Under the pieces are notes generated by a model, which ran no database searches, was not told the origin of the DNA, and saw only the letters and a list, made by a program, of their open reading frames with translations. From an uncultured Alistipes sp. (lineage in GTDB: Bacteria > Bacteroidota > Bacteroidia > Bacteroidales > Rikenellaceae), in assembly GCA_904502285.1 (NCBI GenBank), contig CAJGEC010000027.1, positions 1 through 22,506 of the forward strand: DNA of 22,506 nt. Reading direction: 5' to 3'. Positions 14,601 through 22,506 of this stretch are shown here, one piece after another (position 1 is the first letter of the stretch; every line of letters begins with the position of its first letter). Both the position numbers and the translations under genes were made by a program.

Positions 14601-15424
14601 ACTCTTCTAACTCCTCTGTACAAGGTTAATAGTTTTACGCCAACGAGGAGCAAAACAAGGATAAATATTATGCAACTTCCCGTAGGGATGTCGTAGTGAT
14701 AACTCAATAAGAAGCCTGCTATATTGCCTACCACGGCAATCGTTGCCGAGAGGATGGCTATCTTTCGGTAGTCCTTGGTCAGGCTGTTGGCAATAACCAC
14801 GGGTATAGTGGTTAGCGATAGGAGCAGTATGATACCCATAACCTTTATCGATAGGACTATGGTTATGGCAATGATGATAGCCATTAGGTATGATACGGCT
14901 GTGACGGCAACTGCCTGACTACGAGCGAAATCCTCGTCAAAGGCTATGAACATTATGCGACGCAACCAGATGATAGCGCCGATGACCACAAAGAGAGTGA
15001 GGAGCGTTAGCCACACGATATCCCTGTTATCGACAAGCAGGATATTGCCAAAGAGGTAACTCGTCAGATCGGTGGCGTAGCCTGGGCGCAGTGACATAAA
15101 TAGGGCTCCGATGGCCATTCCCACAGACCAGATTATGCCTACGGCAGAGTCTTCGCGCACACCGCCACGACGTGAAGCATACTCTATGCCCACCGACGAT
15201 ATTATGGCGAAGAGCAATGCACCCAAGATGGGGTTTAGGCCAGCATATAGTGCTATGCCGAGGCCTCCAAACGAGGCGTGGGTGATGCCACTGCTAAGGA
15301 ATACCTTGCGACGTGCCACGACGTAACAGCCTACAATACCGCACGTTATACCCGATAGTATCGAGGCAACGAAGGCATTGACCAAGAAGTCGTAGGCAAA
15401 TATGTTCTCTAAAGTGGCTAACAT
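14597..15424 (-). CDS. Metal ABC transporter permease (ZnuB/MntB-like, ABC-3 family)
   Basis: A 275-residue, highly hydrophobic permease with about eight membrane helices. ABC-3 family wording is clear: GITCGIVGCYVVARRKVFLS, SGITHASFGGLGIALYAGL near the N-terminus, the coupling region EDFARSQAVAV, and KVMGIILLLSLTTIPVVIANS. Such proteins move Zn2+, Mn2+ or Fe2+ together with an ATPase and a binding protein. Neither partner is next to it in this window. It is the first gene of the operon that continues with the LptF/LptG-type gene and fmt, and the stop overlaps the next ATG. The metal cannot be assigned. Confidence 0.9.
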   Translation of the reverse strand: MLATLENIFAYDFLVNAFVASILSGITCGIVGCYVVARRKVFLSSGITHASFGGLGIALYAGLNPILGALLFAIISSVGIEYASRRGGVREDSAVGIIWSVGMAIGALFMSLRPGYATDLTSYLFGNILLVDNRDIVWLTLLTLFVVIGAIIWLRRIMFIAFDEDFARSQAVAVTAVSYLMAIIIAITIVLSIKVMGIILLLSLTTIPVVIANSLTKDYRKIAILSATIAVVGNIAGFLLSYHYDIPTGSCIIFILVLLLVGVKLLTLYRGVRRV

Positions 15425-15443
15425 ATACTCTATTACAAACGCG

Positions 15444-15474
15444 CAAATTTACTTTTTTTTTGCGATACTACGAA
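15444..15474 (-). promoter_or_regulatory. Promoter of the metal permease-LptF/G-fmt operon
   Basis: On the minus strand TAAATTTG (15444-15451) fits TAnnTTTG, with TTCG (15471-15474), one base from TTTG, exactly 19 bases upstream. It lies about 20 bases before the ATG. Confidence 0.6.
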
Positions 15475-15492
15475 ATTTAGTATAAGTTTTTG

Positions 15493-15500
15493 TATCTTCG
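15493..15500 (+). promoter_or_regulatory. Possible -7 element for mtaB
   Basis: TATCTTCG is one base from TAnnTTTG and lies 21 bases before the mtaB ATG, which would give a leader of roughly 15 bases. No clear -33 element accompanies it. Confidence 0.35.
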
Positions 15501-15521
15501 CCCACAAAATAGCCACTATTT

Positions 15522-16853
15522 ATGGCTAAAACGATTGATAAAATTAGGTTAGTTATGGGACAAAAAAGGGTCAGCTTTCATACGTTGGGATGCAAACTCA
15601 ACTTCTCGGAATCTTCAACCTTGGCGCGCGAATTTGAGCGTGGTGGCTACCTCCGTGTCGAGCCTTCGGAGCCTACCGATGTGGCGGTGATAAATAGCTG
15701 TTCGGTGACGGAGCACGCCGACAAAAAATGTCGTAACATAATACGCAAAATCCACCGTCGCAACCCCAATGCCATAATCGCTGTTACGGGGTGTTACGCA
15801 CAGCTAAAACCCAACGATATCGCAGCCATCGAAGGTGTGGATATCGTGTTGAGTAACAACGATAAAGGCGACCTTTTTAGGCGTGTTGAGGAGATTCGCG
15901 AGAAGGGCAAGGCGATGGTCTTTAGTTGCTCTGTCGAGAACCTCACTCGCTTCTTTGCGGCCTACTCCTCTGCCGACCGCACTCGCTCATTCCTCAAGGT
16001 GCAGGATGGTTGCGACTACAAGTGTGCCTACTGCACCATCCACTATGCTCGTGGATCGAGCCGAAATATGCCAATTGCGGATATCGTAGAGGAGGCAAAG
16101 GAGATAGCTGCGGCGGGTCAGAAAGAGATTGTCATCACGGGTATCAACACGGGAGATTTTGGACGCACCACGGGTGAGAAATTTATCGACCTCTTGCGTG
16201 CTTTGAACGAGGTGGAGGGTATCGAGCGCTATCGTATTTCGAGCATCGAGCCCAACCTCATAACTGACGAGATTATAGAGTTTTGCGTCTCGTCGCCTAA
16301 GTTTGTTCCACACTTCCATATACCGCTCCAGAGTGGCTCGACTCATATCCTCGGACTTATGCGTCGCAGATACACCGCCGAGCGCTACCGTGAGCGTATT
16401 GCCAAGATTCGAGAACTTATGCCCGATGCCTTCATCGGTGTCGATGTTATCGTGGGCTTCCCTGGCGAGGGCGAGCAGGAGTTTATGGAGACCTACCGCT
16501 TGCTTGAGGAGGTGGGGGCATCGTTTCTCCATATCTTCCCCTTCTCGGAGCGCCCTGGAACACCCGCTGTGGAGATGCCAAACAAGGTGCAGTCGCGCAT
16601 CTCTACCGAGCGAGTGTCACGCCTCGAAGAGCTTAGCGATAGACTACATAAATCCTTTGCAGAGAAGTACTTAGGTTCGGTACGTGAGGTGCTGTTCGAG
16701 AGTACCGACCGCAACGGTTTGATGTATGGCTATACGGATAACTACCTACGTGTTTCAGCCCCCTACGACACTGCTCTTATCAACAATATCTGTGCGGTAC
16801 GCCTTTTGGATTTCGATGCCGAGGGCAACATTACATCCGAAATAGTTGGATAA
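15522..16853 (+). CDS. mtaB: tRNA t6A37 methylthiotransferase MtaB
   Basis: A 443-residue radical-SAM methylthiotransferase that converts t6A to ms2t6A at position 37 of ANN-decoding tRNAs. The N-terminal UPF0004 domain carries three cluster cysteines, C24 (HTLGCKLNFSES), C60 (NSCSVT) and C91 (TGCYAQ). The radical-SAM cluster is C164, C168 and C171 in DGCDYKCAYCTIHYARG. A short TRAM-like C-terminal region ends the protein. HTLGCKLN and the C-x3-C-x2-C context with CTIHYARG favour MtaB over MiaB or RimO. The ATG at 15555 (MGQKRVSF) is an alternative start that matches many homologues; the upstream one adds 11 residues. Confidence 0.95.
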   Translation: MAKTIDKIRLVMGQKRVSFHTLGCKLNFSESSTLAREFERGGYLRVEPSEPTDVAVINSCSVTEHADKKCRNIIRKIHRRNPNAIIAVTGCYAQLKPNDIAAIEGVDIVLSNNDKGDLFRRVEEIREKGKAMVFSCSVENLTRFFAAYSSADRTRSFLKVQDGCDYKCAYCTIHYARGSSRNMPIADIVEEAKEIAAAGQKEIVITGINTGDFGRTTGEKFIDLLRALNEVEGIERYRISSIEPNLITDEIIEFCVSSPKFVPHFHIPLQSGSTHILGLMRRRYTAERYRERIAKIRELMPDAFIGVDVIVGFPGEGEQEFMETYRLLEEVGASFLHIFPFSERPGTPAVEMPNKVQSRISTERVSRLEELSDRLHKSFAEKYLGSVREVLFESTDRNGLMYGYTDNYLRVSAPYDTALINNICAVRLLDFDAEGNITSEIVG

Positions 16854-16858
16854 TTCGC

Positions 16859-16877
16859 ACAAAAGTATTACTTTTGT
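16859..16877. terminator. Inverted repeat behind mtaB, possible weak terminator
   Basis: ACAAAAG-TATTA-CTTTTGT is a perfect 7-bp stem five bases after the mtaB stop. No separate T tract follows, so termination would be inefficient and read-through into the sensor gene is possible. Confidence 0.3.
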
Positions 16878-16937
16878 CCGATAGGCCTGCGGATAGTTGG
16901 TCAGTTGGCCGAATCTATTAACTGAAATGTCGATGCT

Positions 16938-17762
16938 ATGTTTAAGTGGATTAGGGACGTATTTACCATAAAATCGATAAAGCGACGCATACAACTCGCC
17001 TTTGCGAGCATCATATTACTACTCTTCTTTTCGGGAGCCGCATCGCTGTTTGAGCTGGAGCGCGTGAGCCACGATACCGAGGAGATTCTGTTGGCCAGCA
17101 AGGAGAATGTTGATCTTGCCAGCGAGATGATTTCGGCTCTCAACGAGCAGAACGACGCTATGATTCAGATGGCCGTTATCGGAGGTACGCTCAAGGATAT
17201 TGCCCCAAAGTTAGCCCCTTGCGAGGAGTCGATAAAGCGCCTCAGCGAGGCATCGGAGAGAGCGCAGAGACGAATGAAAGATACAGAGTCTGCCTCTATT
17301 ACAGACTCATTGGCTGTCTATACCAAGCGTATTAACGAGTTGGCTACGACCTACATCAATGGAGACGTACACCGTGCCATTGCCAGCGATACCACCTCTC
17401 GTATGACCACCCACTCGTGGTATGTGAATAGCTATAAGCCACAGTATGTCACCGTCTCTACCCAGATAACCAAGTATATGACTGGCTCGGAGAGTACCCT
17501 TGGCCCCGATGTCAATCGTCTGAGCCATACGGCACGTCGTGCGGTGACTCCCGTGTTCTTGGCCTTGGTGGTGATGACGGTGGTAATCTTGATGTTCTAC
17601 TACTTCATCCACTCATACCTCATCCGCCCAGTATTGCGTATCAACGATGAGTTGGGTGACTACCTCCGTTATAGGACGCACTTCGACAGAAATATTGTTT
17701 GCCGCGACGAGATTCAGACGTTGCGCGATAGAATCCTTGCACTAATCCAGAAGCAACGATAA
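16938..17762 (+). CDS. Membrane sensor with periplasmic helical domain and terminal HAMP, no output domain
   Basis: A 274-residue protein with chemoreceptor-like architecture. TM1 is at about 20-37 (LAFASIILLLFFSGAASLF). A mostly helical periplasmic region follows (about 40-200), resembling four-helix-bundle sensor domains. TM2 is at about 204-226 (PVFLALVVMTVVILMFYYFI). A HAMP domain occupies the C-terminus: P231 in LIRPVLRI opens the first helix, and the DE signature (C-RDEI-QTL, D257-E258) opens the second. The protein ends right there (LIQKQR), so no kinase, methyl-accepting or cyclase module is attached. It lies 10 bases upstream of trkH, so it may sense a signal for the transporter or act through another protein. 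The family is not recognised by name. Confidence 0.8.
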   Translation: MFKWIRDVFTIKSIKRRIQLAFASIILLLFFSGAASLFELERVSHDTEEILLASKENVDLASEMISALNEQNDAMIQMAVIGGTLKDIAPKLAPCEESIKRLSEASERAQRRMKDTESASITDSLAVYTKRINELATTYINGDVHRAIASDTTSRMTTHSWYVNSYKPQYVTVSTQITKYMTGSESTLGPDVNRLSHTARRAVTPVFLALVVMTVVILMFYYFIHSYLIRPVLRINDELGDYLRYRTHFDRNIVCRDEIQTLRDRILALIQKQR

Positions 17763-17772
17763 GGAGTAGAGT

Positions 17773-19218
17773 ATGAGAATCAACGTAGTCATACGATATG
17801 TCGGTATGGTGTTGCAATTCATTGCAGCATTTATGTTCCTGTCGGCAGTGGTGTCGTGGCTCAACGACTACGATTCGGCATACTATCCGCTCCTGCTCTC
17901 GTCGTTCATCACTGCGCTCCTCGGCACATTTCCGCTACTCTTCGTCGAGAAGGTCGATGAGATATCTATAAAGGAGGGTTACGGTATCGTCGTAGGCTCT
18001 TGGCTTGTCGCCTGTATCGTCGGTATGTTCCCATACCTTATCTGGGGTGGCGAGTTTACGATGATAAATGCTTGGTTTGAGAGTGTGTCGGGCTTCACCA
18101 CTACGGGAGCCTCCATACTTAACGATATCGAATACCTGCCCAGAGGATTGCTCTTCTGGCGCTCCTCGTCGGCGTGGATTGGTGGTGTGGGCGTCGTAAT
18201 GTTTGCCTTGGTCATCTTGCCCTCGATGGGTAAGAGCCGCCATATGCTCTCGAATGTGGAGATAAGCACTATTGCGCGTGACAATTTCCACTATCGCTCG
18301 AAGGTTATCTTCCGCATCTTGATTAGCCTCTATACCTCGTTTACGCTCATCACTACCTTGGCGTTGAAGTATGCTGGTATGACGTGGTTCGATGCTGTGA
18401 CCCACGCAATGACCTCGTGTGGTACGTGTGGTTTCAGTACCAAGAATAGTTCTATCGCCTTCTGGGATAACCCCTGGATAGAGGTTATCTTGATAGTCGC
18501 GATGACCCTCTCGGCAATACACTTTGGCATCCTTTACGCAACCATTACGGGTCGTAAAAACAATATCTTTAGGTCGGAGGTCGTTCGTACGTTTATAGGG
18601 ATGATGCTCATCATATCTCTGATGATTGCTGTGAGTCTGGTGGCTGCTGACATCTATCCCGACTTTGGTACGGCTATGCGTCACGCGGCATTCCAGGTAG
18701 TGAGCATAAGCACTACGTCGGGCTTCGCTACGGCGGATACCAATACGTGGACCCCGTTAGCCATTATGTTGCTCATCTTCTGCTCGGTGATATGCGGATG
18801 CGCAGGCTCTACGTCGGGAGGTATGAAGGTCGATAGATTGCTTATCGCCTCGAAGGTGATACGCAACCGTATGAAGATACAGCTACACCCCAACGCTGTC
18901 ATACGTACTAAGGTGGATGGTATCGTTCAGGAGGAGAGTACCCAGAGCCTTGTGATGACCTTTATCGTGGCATATATAATGTTGGTGATTTTGGGTACGG
19001 TGGTCTATACACTCTTCGGATGCGACCTCATCACAGGAGTTACGGCCTCGATATCGTGCATAAGCAACGTGGGTCCAGGCTTTGGCGAGATAGGCTCTAT
19101 GGATAACTTCTCGGAGTTGCCTGGGGTGTTGAAACTCAACTCTACGCTCCTTATGCTTATAGGTCGTTTGGAGATATTTGGATTTATCCAGTTGCTCTTC
19201 ATCCGCTCGTGGAGATAG
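17773..19218 (+). CDS. trkH: TrkH-family potassium uptake membrane subunit
   Basis: A 481-residue K+ channel-like transporter with four repeats of the M1-P-M2 fold. The selectivity-filter segments are visible: SGFTTTGAS (about 106-114), TSCGTCGFST (214-223), STTSGFAT (313-320) and SNVGPGFG (431-438). SSSAWIGGVGVV and CGCAGSTSGGMKVDR are family motifs. It normally works with the cytoplasmic NAD/ATP-binding ring protein TrkA, which is absent from the window. An unusual Shine-Dalgarno-like AAGGAG (17761-17766) precedes the ATG. It is 10 bases behind the HAMP sensor gene and 12 bases ahead of the SPOR-like gene, so one transcript is likely. Confidence 0.94.
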   Translation: MRINVVIRYVGMVLQFIAAFMFLSAVVSWLNDYDSAYYPLLLSSFITALLGTFPLLFVEKVDEISIKEGYGIVVGSWLVACIVGMFPYLIWGGEFTMINAWFESVSGFTTTGASILNDIEYLPRGLLFWRSSSAWIGGVGVVMFALVILPSMGKSRHMLSNVEISTIARDNFHYRSKVIFRILISLYTSFTLITTLALKYAGMTWFDAVTHAMTSCGTCGFSTKNSSIAFWDNPWIEVILIVAMTLSAIHFGILYATITGRKNNIFRSEVVRTFIGMMLIISLMIAVSLVAADIYPDFGTAMRHAAFQVVSISTTSGFATADTNTWTPLAIMLLIFCSVICGCAGSTSGGMKVDRLLIASKVIRNRMKIQLHPNAVIRTKVDGIVQEESTQSLVMTFIVAYIMLVILGTVVYTLFGCDLITGVTASISCISNVGPGFGEIGSMDNFSELPGVLKLNSTLLMLIGRLEIFGFIQLLFIRSWR

Positions 19219-19230
19219 TAAATGTTTTAA

Positions 19231-20814
19231 ATGATGATTATGATTAAGAGACTATACATAATAGCACTGCTAACACTCGTGACTACGGCCTTGGCCGTGG
19301 CACATACCCAAGAACCCGATTTCCCGGAACTTGAAAGTAATAGCCACTATATGTCGCTCAAGCAACGTAGCGCACAACTGCTGGAGCGAGAGGACTCCAT
19401 ACAGCAACTTATCGCCACAGCACGTGAGGAGTTTGACCTCCACCGCGACTCTATTATGGCAAATAACGCAATAGATGCCTTCGCCTCTTATATACTAAAA
19501 CTTGAGAGCGACATCTTCGAGTTGCGCGAGCAGCGTGGCGACGTGATTACCGAGATTAACAACATCGAACAGGAGTATATCCTTGCCCATATGTATTCTA
19601 AGGCCCATCAGGAGGAGGGAAAAGAGGATGCTCAAGAGGTTGTTGAGGAGGTAGTTACGCCAGTGGAGTATAGGGAGTTGATAAAGAATAGAATCTTTAG
19701 CGATGCTCTCAATACGGCAGACTATACGGAACTCGTCGAGGCACATAACCTCGATAGTCAGATGGACTCTCTCTGCAACCGATATAACGACCTCTATGCT
19801 GAGTTGTACTCTACGGCCAGAAAGTATCGCCAGACCGAGATAGAGAGCGAAGCCGACTCCTTATTTGACTGCTTCCATAGCCTCAAGCGTCGTGCCTCGG
19901 AGCTCAACGACGACATTGAGCAGAGGTGGAACTATATCATCGACACTAAGTATTACGCCTACGGCTATATTCTTGAACTCAATCATAAGTACGACCTGCT
20001 CGACTCCTCGTCGGAGGCCTTCTCGCAGATGCGCATAGATGGTAGCCACCACGAGGGACTCTATGAGTCGGATGCCGTTATGCACTACGCCATAGGTCGT
20101 CCTACGCTTCTCGACTTCGAGATTGCCGTAGCCCAGGAGTTGGACCTTGAGGAGGCGTGTGACTCGCTTAAGCAGGTGCGCTCGACACTTAGCGTTCCAG
20201 AGTACCGCAACGAGGCGTTGCAACTCACTAAGCGTCTATTTATCGACTATCAGCCAGTGGTTATCGGTCGTACCAACTATTATAATACCACCAACCCCGT
20301 TCCCGAACTCAAGGTCTACGAGCAGGGTACTATCTATCGCATACTTCTCGGTAGTTTCCGTAGTAAGCAGCCTATGACCCTCTTCAAGGGTGTGCAACCG
20401 CTCTATATCACTACCAACGAGGAGGGCAACTACGAGTACTACACTGGAGGTTTCGACTCGTTGATTAAGGCAGAAGAGACTCAGCTATTCCTCAAGGATA
20501 AGGGCTTCAAGCAACCTGAGATTTGCCGTTGGACCGATGGCCAGATGGTGAATATCTCTCAGCAGAGGGAGGATGACGACCAAGACGAGATAGTGCTAAG
20601 TCGCTATATGGTGGTGGTCGGTTGTGAGACTATGGAGGATGCTATGCGTAGCGCGATAGAGGCCACAGCACCCGACAAGATGATTTCCCGCCGTGGCTCA
20701 CAATTTGTCATCGGCACATTTAACAGCAGAGCAGATGCATCACACCTCGTCGAGGTGCTTACCGAGCAGTTCCCCGATGTGGATAGCACAGTCTTGGAAC
20801 TCGACATACAGTAA
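19231..20814 (+). CDS. Secreted protein with coiled-coil and two SPOR-like repeats
   Basis: A 527-residue exported protein. An N-terminal signal peptide (IKRLYIIALLTLVTTALAVA) is followed by a long acidic helical/coiled-coil region (about 40-260, rich in E, R, L and S). Two C-terminal stretches look like SPOR folds: YRILLGSFRS...GNYEYYTGGFDSLIKAEE (about 370-435), and YMVVVGCETMEDAMRSAIE...QFVIGTFNSRADASHLVEVL (about 455-520). SPOR domains bind denuded peptidoglycan glycans at sites of wall remodelling, so a periplasmic wall-associated role is likely. Starts at 19231, 19234 or 19240 are equally possible. It is 12 bases behind trkH and 16 bases ahead of the lipoprotein gene. Confidence 0.72.
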   Translation: MMIMIKRLYIIALLTLVTTALAVAHTQEPDFPELESNSHYMSLKQRSAQLLEREDSIQQLIATAREEFDLHRDSIMANNAIDAFASYILKLESDIFELREQRGDVITEINNIEQEYILAHMYSKAHQEEGKEDAQEVVEEVVTPVEYRELIKNRIFSDALNTADYTELVEAHNLDSQMDSLCNRYNDLYAELYSTARKYRQTEIESEADSLFDCFHSLKRRASELNDDIEQRWNYIIDTKYYAYGYILELNHKYDLLDSSSEAFSQMRIDGSHHEGLYESDAVMHYAIGRPTLLDFEIAVAQELDLEEACDSLKQVRSTLSVPEYRNEALQLTKRLFIDYQPVVIGRTNYYNTTNPVPELKVYEQGTIYRILLGSFRSKQPMTLFKGVQPLYITTNEEGNYEYYTGGFDSLIKAEETQLFLKDKGFKQPEICRWTDGQMVNISQQREDDDQDEIVLSRYMVVVGCETMEDAMRSAIEATAPDKMISRRGSQFVIGTFNSRADASHLVEVLTEQFPDVDSTVLELDIQ

Positions 20815-20830
20815 CGAAATATATAATACT

Positions 20831-22258
20831 ATGAAGAATATACTATTATCATTCACGCTCATCATCTCTTTGCTTTTTGCCTGGTCGTGCAAGAAGGAGG
20901 AGACACTACGCTTTGTCGTGCCATCTAAGGGTATCGTCGTGGCGGTGCCTGGAGGTTCGGGTTCTACAAGTTTCGAGGAGTATAACATAAGCTCTGTCGT
21001 GCCAACATCAGTGCCTAAGGGTTGGTCGGTAACAAATATCGATATGTATAGCAATACTATCACCGTCACAGCCCCTGCCACCTTCGACGATGGCGAGCAG
21101 GAGAGCGGAACGCTCACACTCCAGGGTGTAACACCTATTGGTACAACGATGTCGCTCTCAATAAATGTAGCCCTCATTACCGAGGAGGTCGATTATAGCG
21201 ATGCCTCGGCTAACTGCTACGTGGCGTCAAAGCCCTTGACTCGCTACATTTTCGACCCTATGGTCGGTGGTTGTGCTACCCCCCTTGAAACTGCATACGT
21301 GGAGTTGTTGTGGCAGAGTAGCGAGGATCTTGTGAAGTATCTCGATATGTGTGATGGTAAGGTTGTATTCTATCTCGATGCTACGGATAAGGATAAGAGT
21401 CTGCTTAAGCCAGGAAATGCTCTTGTAGGCGCTTATAATTCGTCGAACGAACTTATTTGGAGTTGGCACTTGTGGATGACCAATAACGACCCTACAGCCT
21501 CGGAGAATACTATTACCTTGGGCGGTATGGAGGTGATGAATATCAACCTTGGTGCGGAGTGTAATAGTAATGGCTCTACAGATGGTCAAACCATCTTCGA
21601 CTCATTTGGAACATACTACCAGTGGGGTAGGAAGGAGCCATTCTTGGGTCCTAAGGATTATACCTTCCCATCGAATAGCGATAATGCGATGTATAACTAC
21701 AACGGCAAGAATATATATTATGAATATGTAGCCTCTAATGCCACCAATGGTAACGTAGCTTGGGCTGTCCGCAACCCATTAGCGCTGATTAAGGGCAATA
21801 AGGATAATGGCTACGACTGGCTTAATGAGGCCCACGACGATAACCTCTGGAGCGCAACCTCTAAGACAGAGTCTGACCCTTGCCCTGCAGGCTGGCGCGT
21901 GGCAGATGCTTCGGTGTTCGAGGGCCTTGCCATCGCTACGGCTAACGATGAGATGGATTGGAAGGAGGCGCAGGCGCGCTATGGCCTTATGTTTGTGGAT
22001 GAAGCTACCTCTACGGAGCACTTCTTCACGGCTCAGGGTCGTCGCAACTACCTCGATTGCCGCCTCGACATTATCAACGATAACCCAAGCCTCCCAGTAC
22101 CTTGGGCTGGCTACTATTGGACTGCTACGGTGGATGGCGATGATGCTTCGGCCCTATGGTTCGATCTTACTACGCCAACACGTGCTAATAATGTCATCGA
22201 TACAAAGCGAGCAATGCACCGCGCTAACGCCTTGCCCGTGCGTTGTGTCCGCTTGTAG
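20831..22258 (+). CDS. Surface lipoprotein with FISUMP-type C-terminal domain
   Basis: A 475-residue lipoprotein. The signal peptide ends in a lipobox (LLFAWSC, lipidated Cys20), and KKEE follows, the kind of acidic-flanked start that can favour surface export in Bacteroidetes. Residues about 26-120 look like a beta-sandwich repeat of BACON/Ig type. ASANCYVASKPLTRYIF (about 126-140) is wording common in fimbria-associated and surface lipoproteins. Residues about 235-475 resemble the FISUMP domain (MNINLGAE, FGTYYQWGRKEPF, DPCPAGWRVAD, YYWTAT, ALPVRCVRL). The frame is open upstream inside the previous gene, but the ATG at 20831 gives a proper signal peptide and a 16-base gap. Ligand and role are unknown. 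Confidence 0.8.
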   Translation: MKNILLSFTLIISLLFAWSCKKEETLRFVVPSKGIVVAVPGGSGSTSFEEYNISSVVPTSVPKGWSVTNIDMYSNTITVTAPATFDDGEQESGTLTLQGVTPIGTTMSLSINVALITEEVDYSDASANCYVASKPLTRYIFDPMVGGCATPLETAYVELLWQSSEDLVKYLDMCDGKVVFYLDATDKDKSLLKPGNALVGAYNSSNELIWSWHLWMTNNDPTASENTITLGGMEVMNINLGAECNSNGSTDGQTIFDSFGTYYQWGRKEPFLGPKDYTFPSNSDNAMYNYNGKNIYYEYVASNATNGNVAWAVRNPLALIKGNKDNGYDWLNEAHDDNLWSATSKTESDPCPAGWRVADASVFEGLAIATANDEMDWKEAQARYGLMFVDEATSTEHFFTAQGRRNYLDCRLDIINDNPSLPVPWAGYYWTATVDGDDASALWFDLTTPTRANNVIDTKRAMHRANALPVRCVRL

Positions 22259-22342
22259 AGCGTAGGAGTAGGGTAGAAGGGGTGAGTAAAGAGTGAGAAA
22301 AAAGAGTTTTTCTAAAATTTTTAAAACTTTTTGCTCAAAAAA
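22259..22342. terminator. AT-rich region with possible terminator behind the lipoprotein gene
   Basis: AGAAAAA-AGAG-TTTTTCT (22296-22313) forms a 7-bp stem followed by AAAATTTTT. It could end the mtaB/sensor/trkH transcript before tRNA-Phe, but the stem is short and A-T based. Confidence 0.3.
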
Positions 22343-22373
22343 TTTGCAGATTCAAAAAAAGTATCTATCTTTG
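22343..22373 (+). promoter_or_regulatory. Promoter of tRNA-Phe
   Basis: TTTG (22343-22346), 19 bases, then TATCTTTG (22366-22373): an exact consensus match, with the same TATCTTTGCACTCGCT block as the CAU tRNA promoter. Confidence 0.9.
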
Positions 22374-22408
22374 CACTCGCTAAAACAAAGTTAGCAAACA
22401 TAAACGAT

Positions 22409-22481
22409 GGTGCCATAGCTCAGTTGGTAGAGCAAAGGACTGAAAATCCTTGTGTCCCTGGTTCGAATCCCGGTGGCACCA
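22409..22481 (+). tRNA. tRNA-Phe (GAA anticodon)
   Basis: A 73-base cloverleaf with perfect acceptor GGTGCCA/TGGCACC, D arm GCTCAGTTGGTAGAGC, anticodon loop CTGAAAA (anticodon GAA), T loop TTCGAAT and discriminator A. CCA is not encoded. Confidence 0.97.
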
Positions 22482-22506
22482 CGAAGAATCACAGCAAAAA
22501 GATGAA

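Noticed and set aside
17935..18684. 249-residue frame on the minus strand inside trkH
   Set aside because: It is antisense to an unambiguous TrkH gene, and the peptide is rich in H, R, T and D with no domain or membrane logic. It is a codon-usage shadow.
20693..20830. Upstream extension of the FISUMP lipoprotein gene
   Set aside because: It overlaps the end of the SPOR-like gene in another frame and would put 46 residues before a perfect lipoprotein signal peptide.

Overview
The window looks like a chromosomal segment of a Bacteroidales bacterium. An Alistipes/Rikenellaceae-type member is my guess from gene content, not a proven assignment. The reasons are as follows. Promoters fit the Bacteroidetes TTTG-N19-TAnnTTTG pattern (best ahead of the three tRNA genes). 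Shine-Dalgarno sequences are mostly absent. There is an SDR-type L-threonine dehydrogenase, a DUF3575-like barrel protein, SPOR-like and FISUMP-type surface proteins, and a Bacteroidetes-type Zn-binding variant of an IS256-like transposase.

Layout, left to right. 1-372: a tRNA-His gene (minus strand) with promoter and terminator, plus a second 51-base copy of its 3' end and downstream sequence 193 bases away, which resembles an attachment-site scar. 470-5319 (minus): a tight five-gene run of an active and an inactive M16 peptidase subunit, an HD phosphohydrolase, umuD and umuC. 5369-6472 (minus): an L-threonine 3-dehydrogenase with its own promoter and terminator. 6473-7041: a mostly noncoding island with an orphan helix-turn-helix peptide frame and two inverted copies of a 46-base nested palindrome. 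7042-7852 (minus): an ECF sigma factor followed by a 49-residue acidic microprotein. 8174-9988 (minus): uvrC. 10098-10278 (plus): a CAU-anticodon tRNA (probably tRNA-Met) with promoter and terminator. 10300-11402: a complete 1103-bp insertion sequence with terminal inverted repeats and an 8-bp target duplication. 11455-15424 (minus): a metal ABC permease, an LptF/LptG permease, fmt and a DUF3575-like outer-membrane protein. 15522-22258 (plus): mtaB, then a closely spaced run of an output-less HAMP sensor, a TrkH potassium transporter, a SPOR-like secreted protein and a FISUMP lipoprotein. 22343-22481 (plus): a tRNA-Phe with its promoter.

Most genes are housekeeping (DNA repair, tRNA modification, translation initiation, envelope biogenesis). 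The points that deserve a second look are: the nested palindromes and the orphan helix-turn-helix frame beside them; the sigma-linked acidic microprotein; the HAMP protein without an output domain coupled to trkH; the insertion sequence whose zinc ribbon lies one frame away from its apparent start and whose left end carries a doubled terminal repeat; and the duplicated tRNA-His 3' end. I saw no CRISPR array, rRNA, toxin-antitoxin pair or recognisable defence system.
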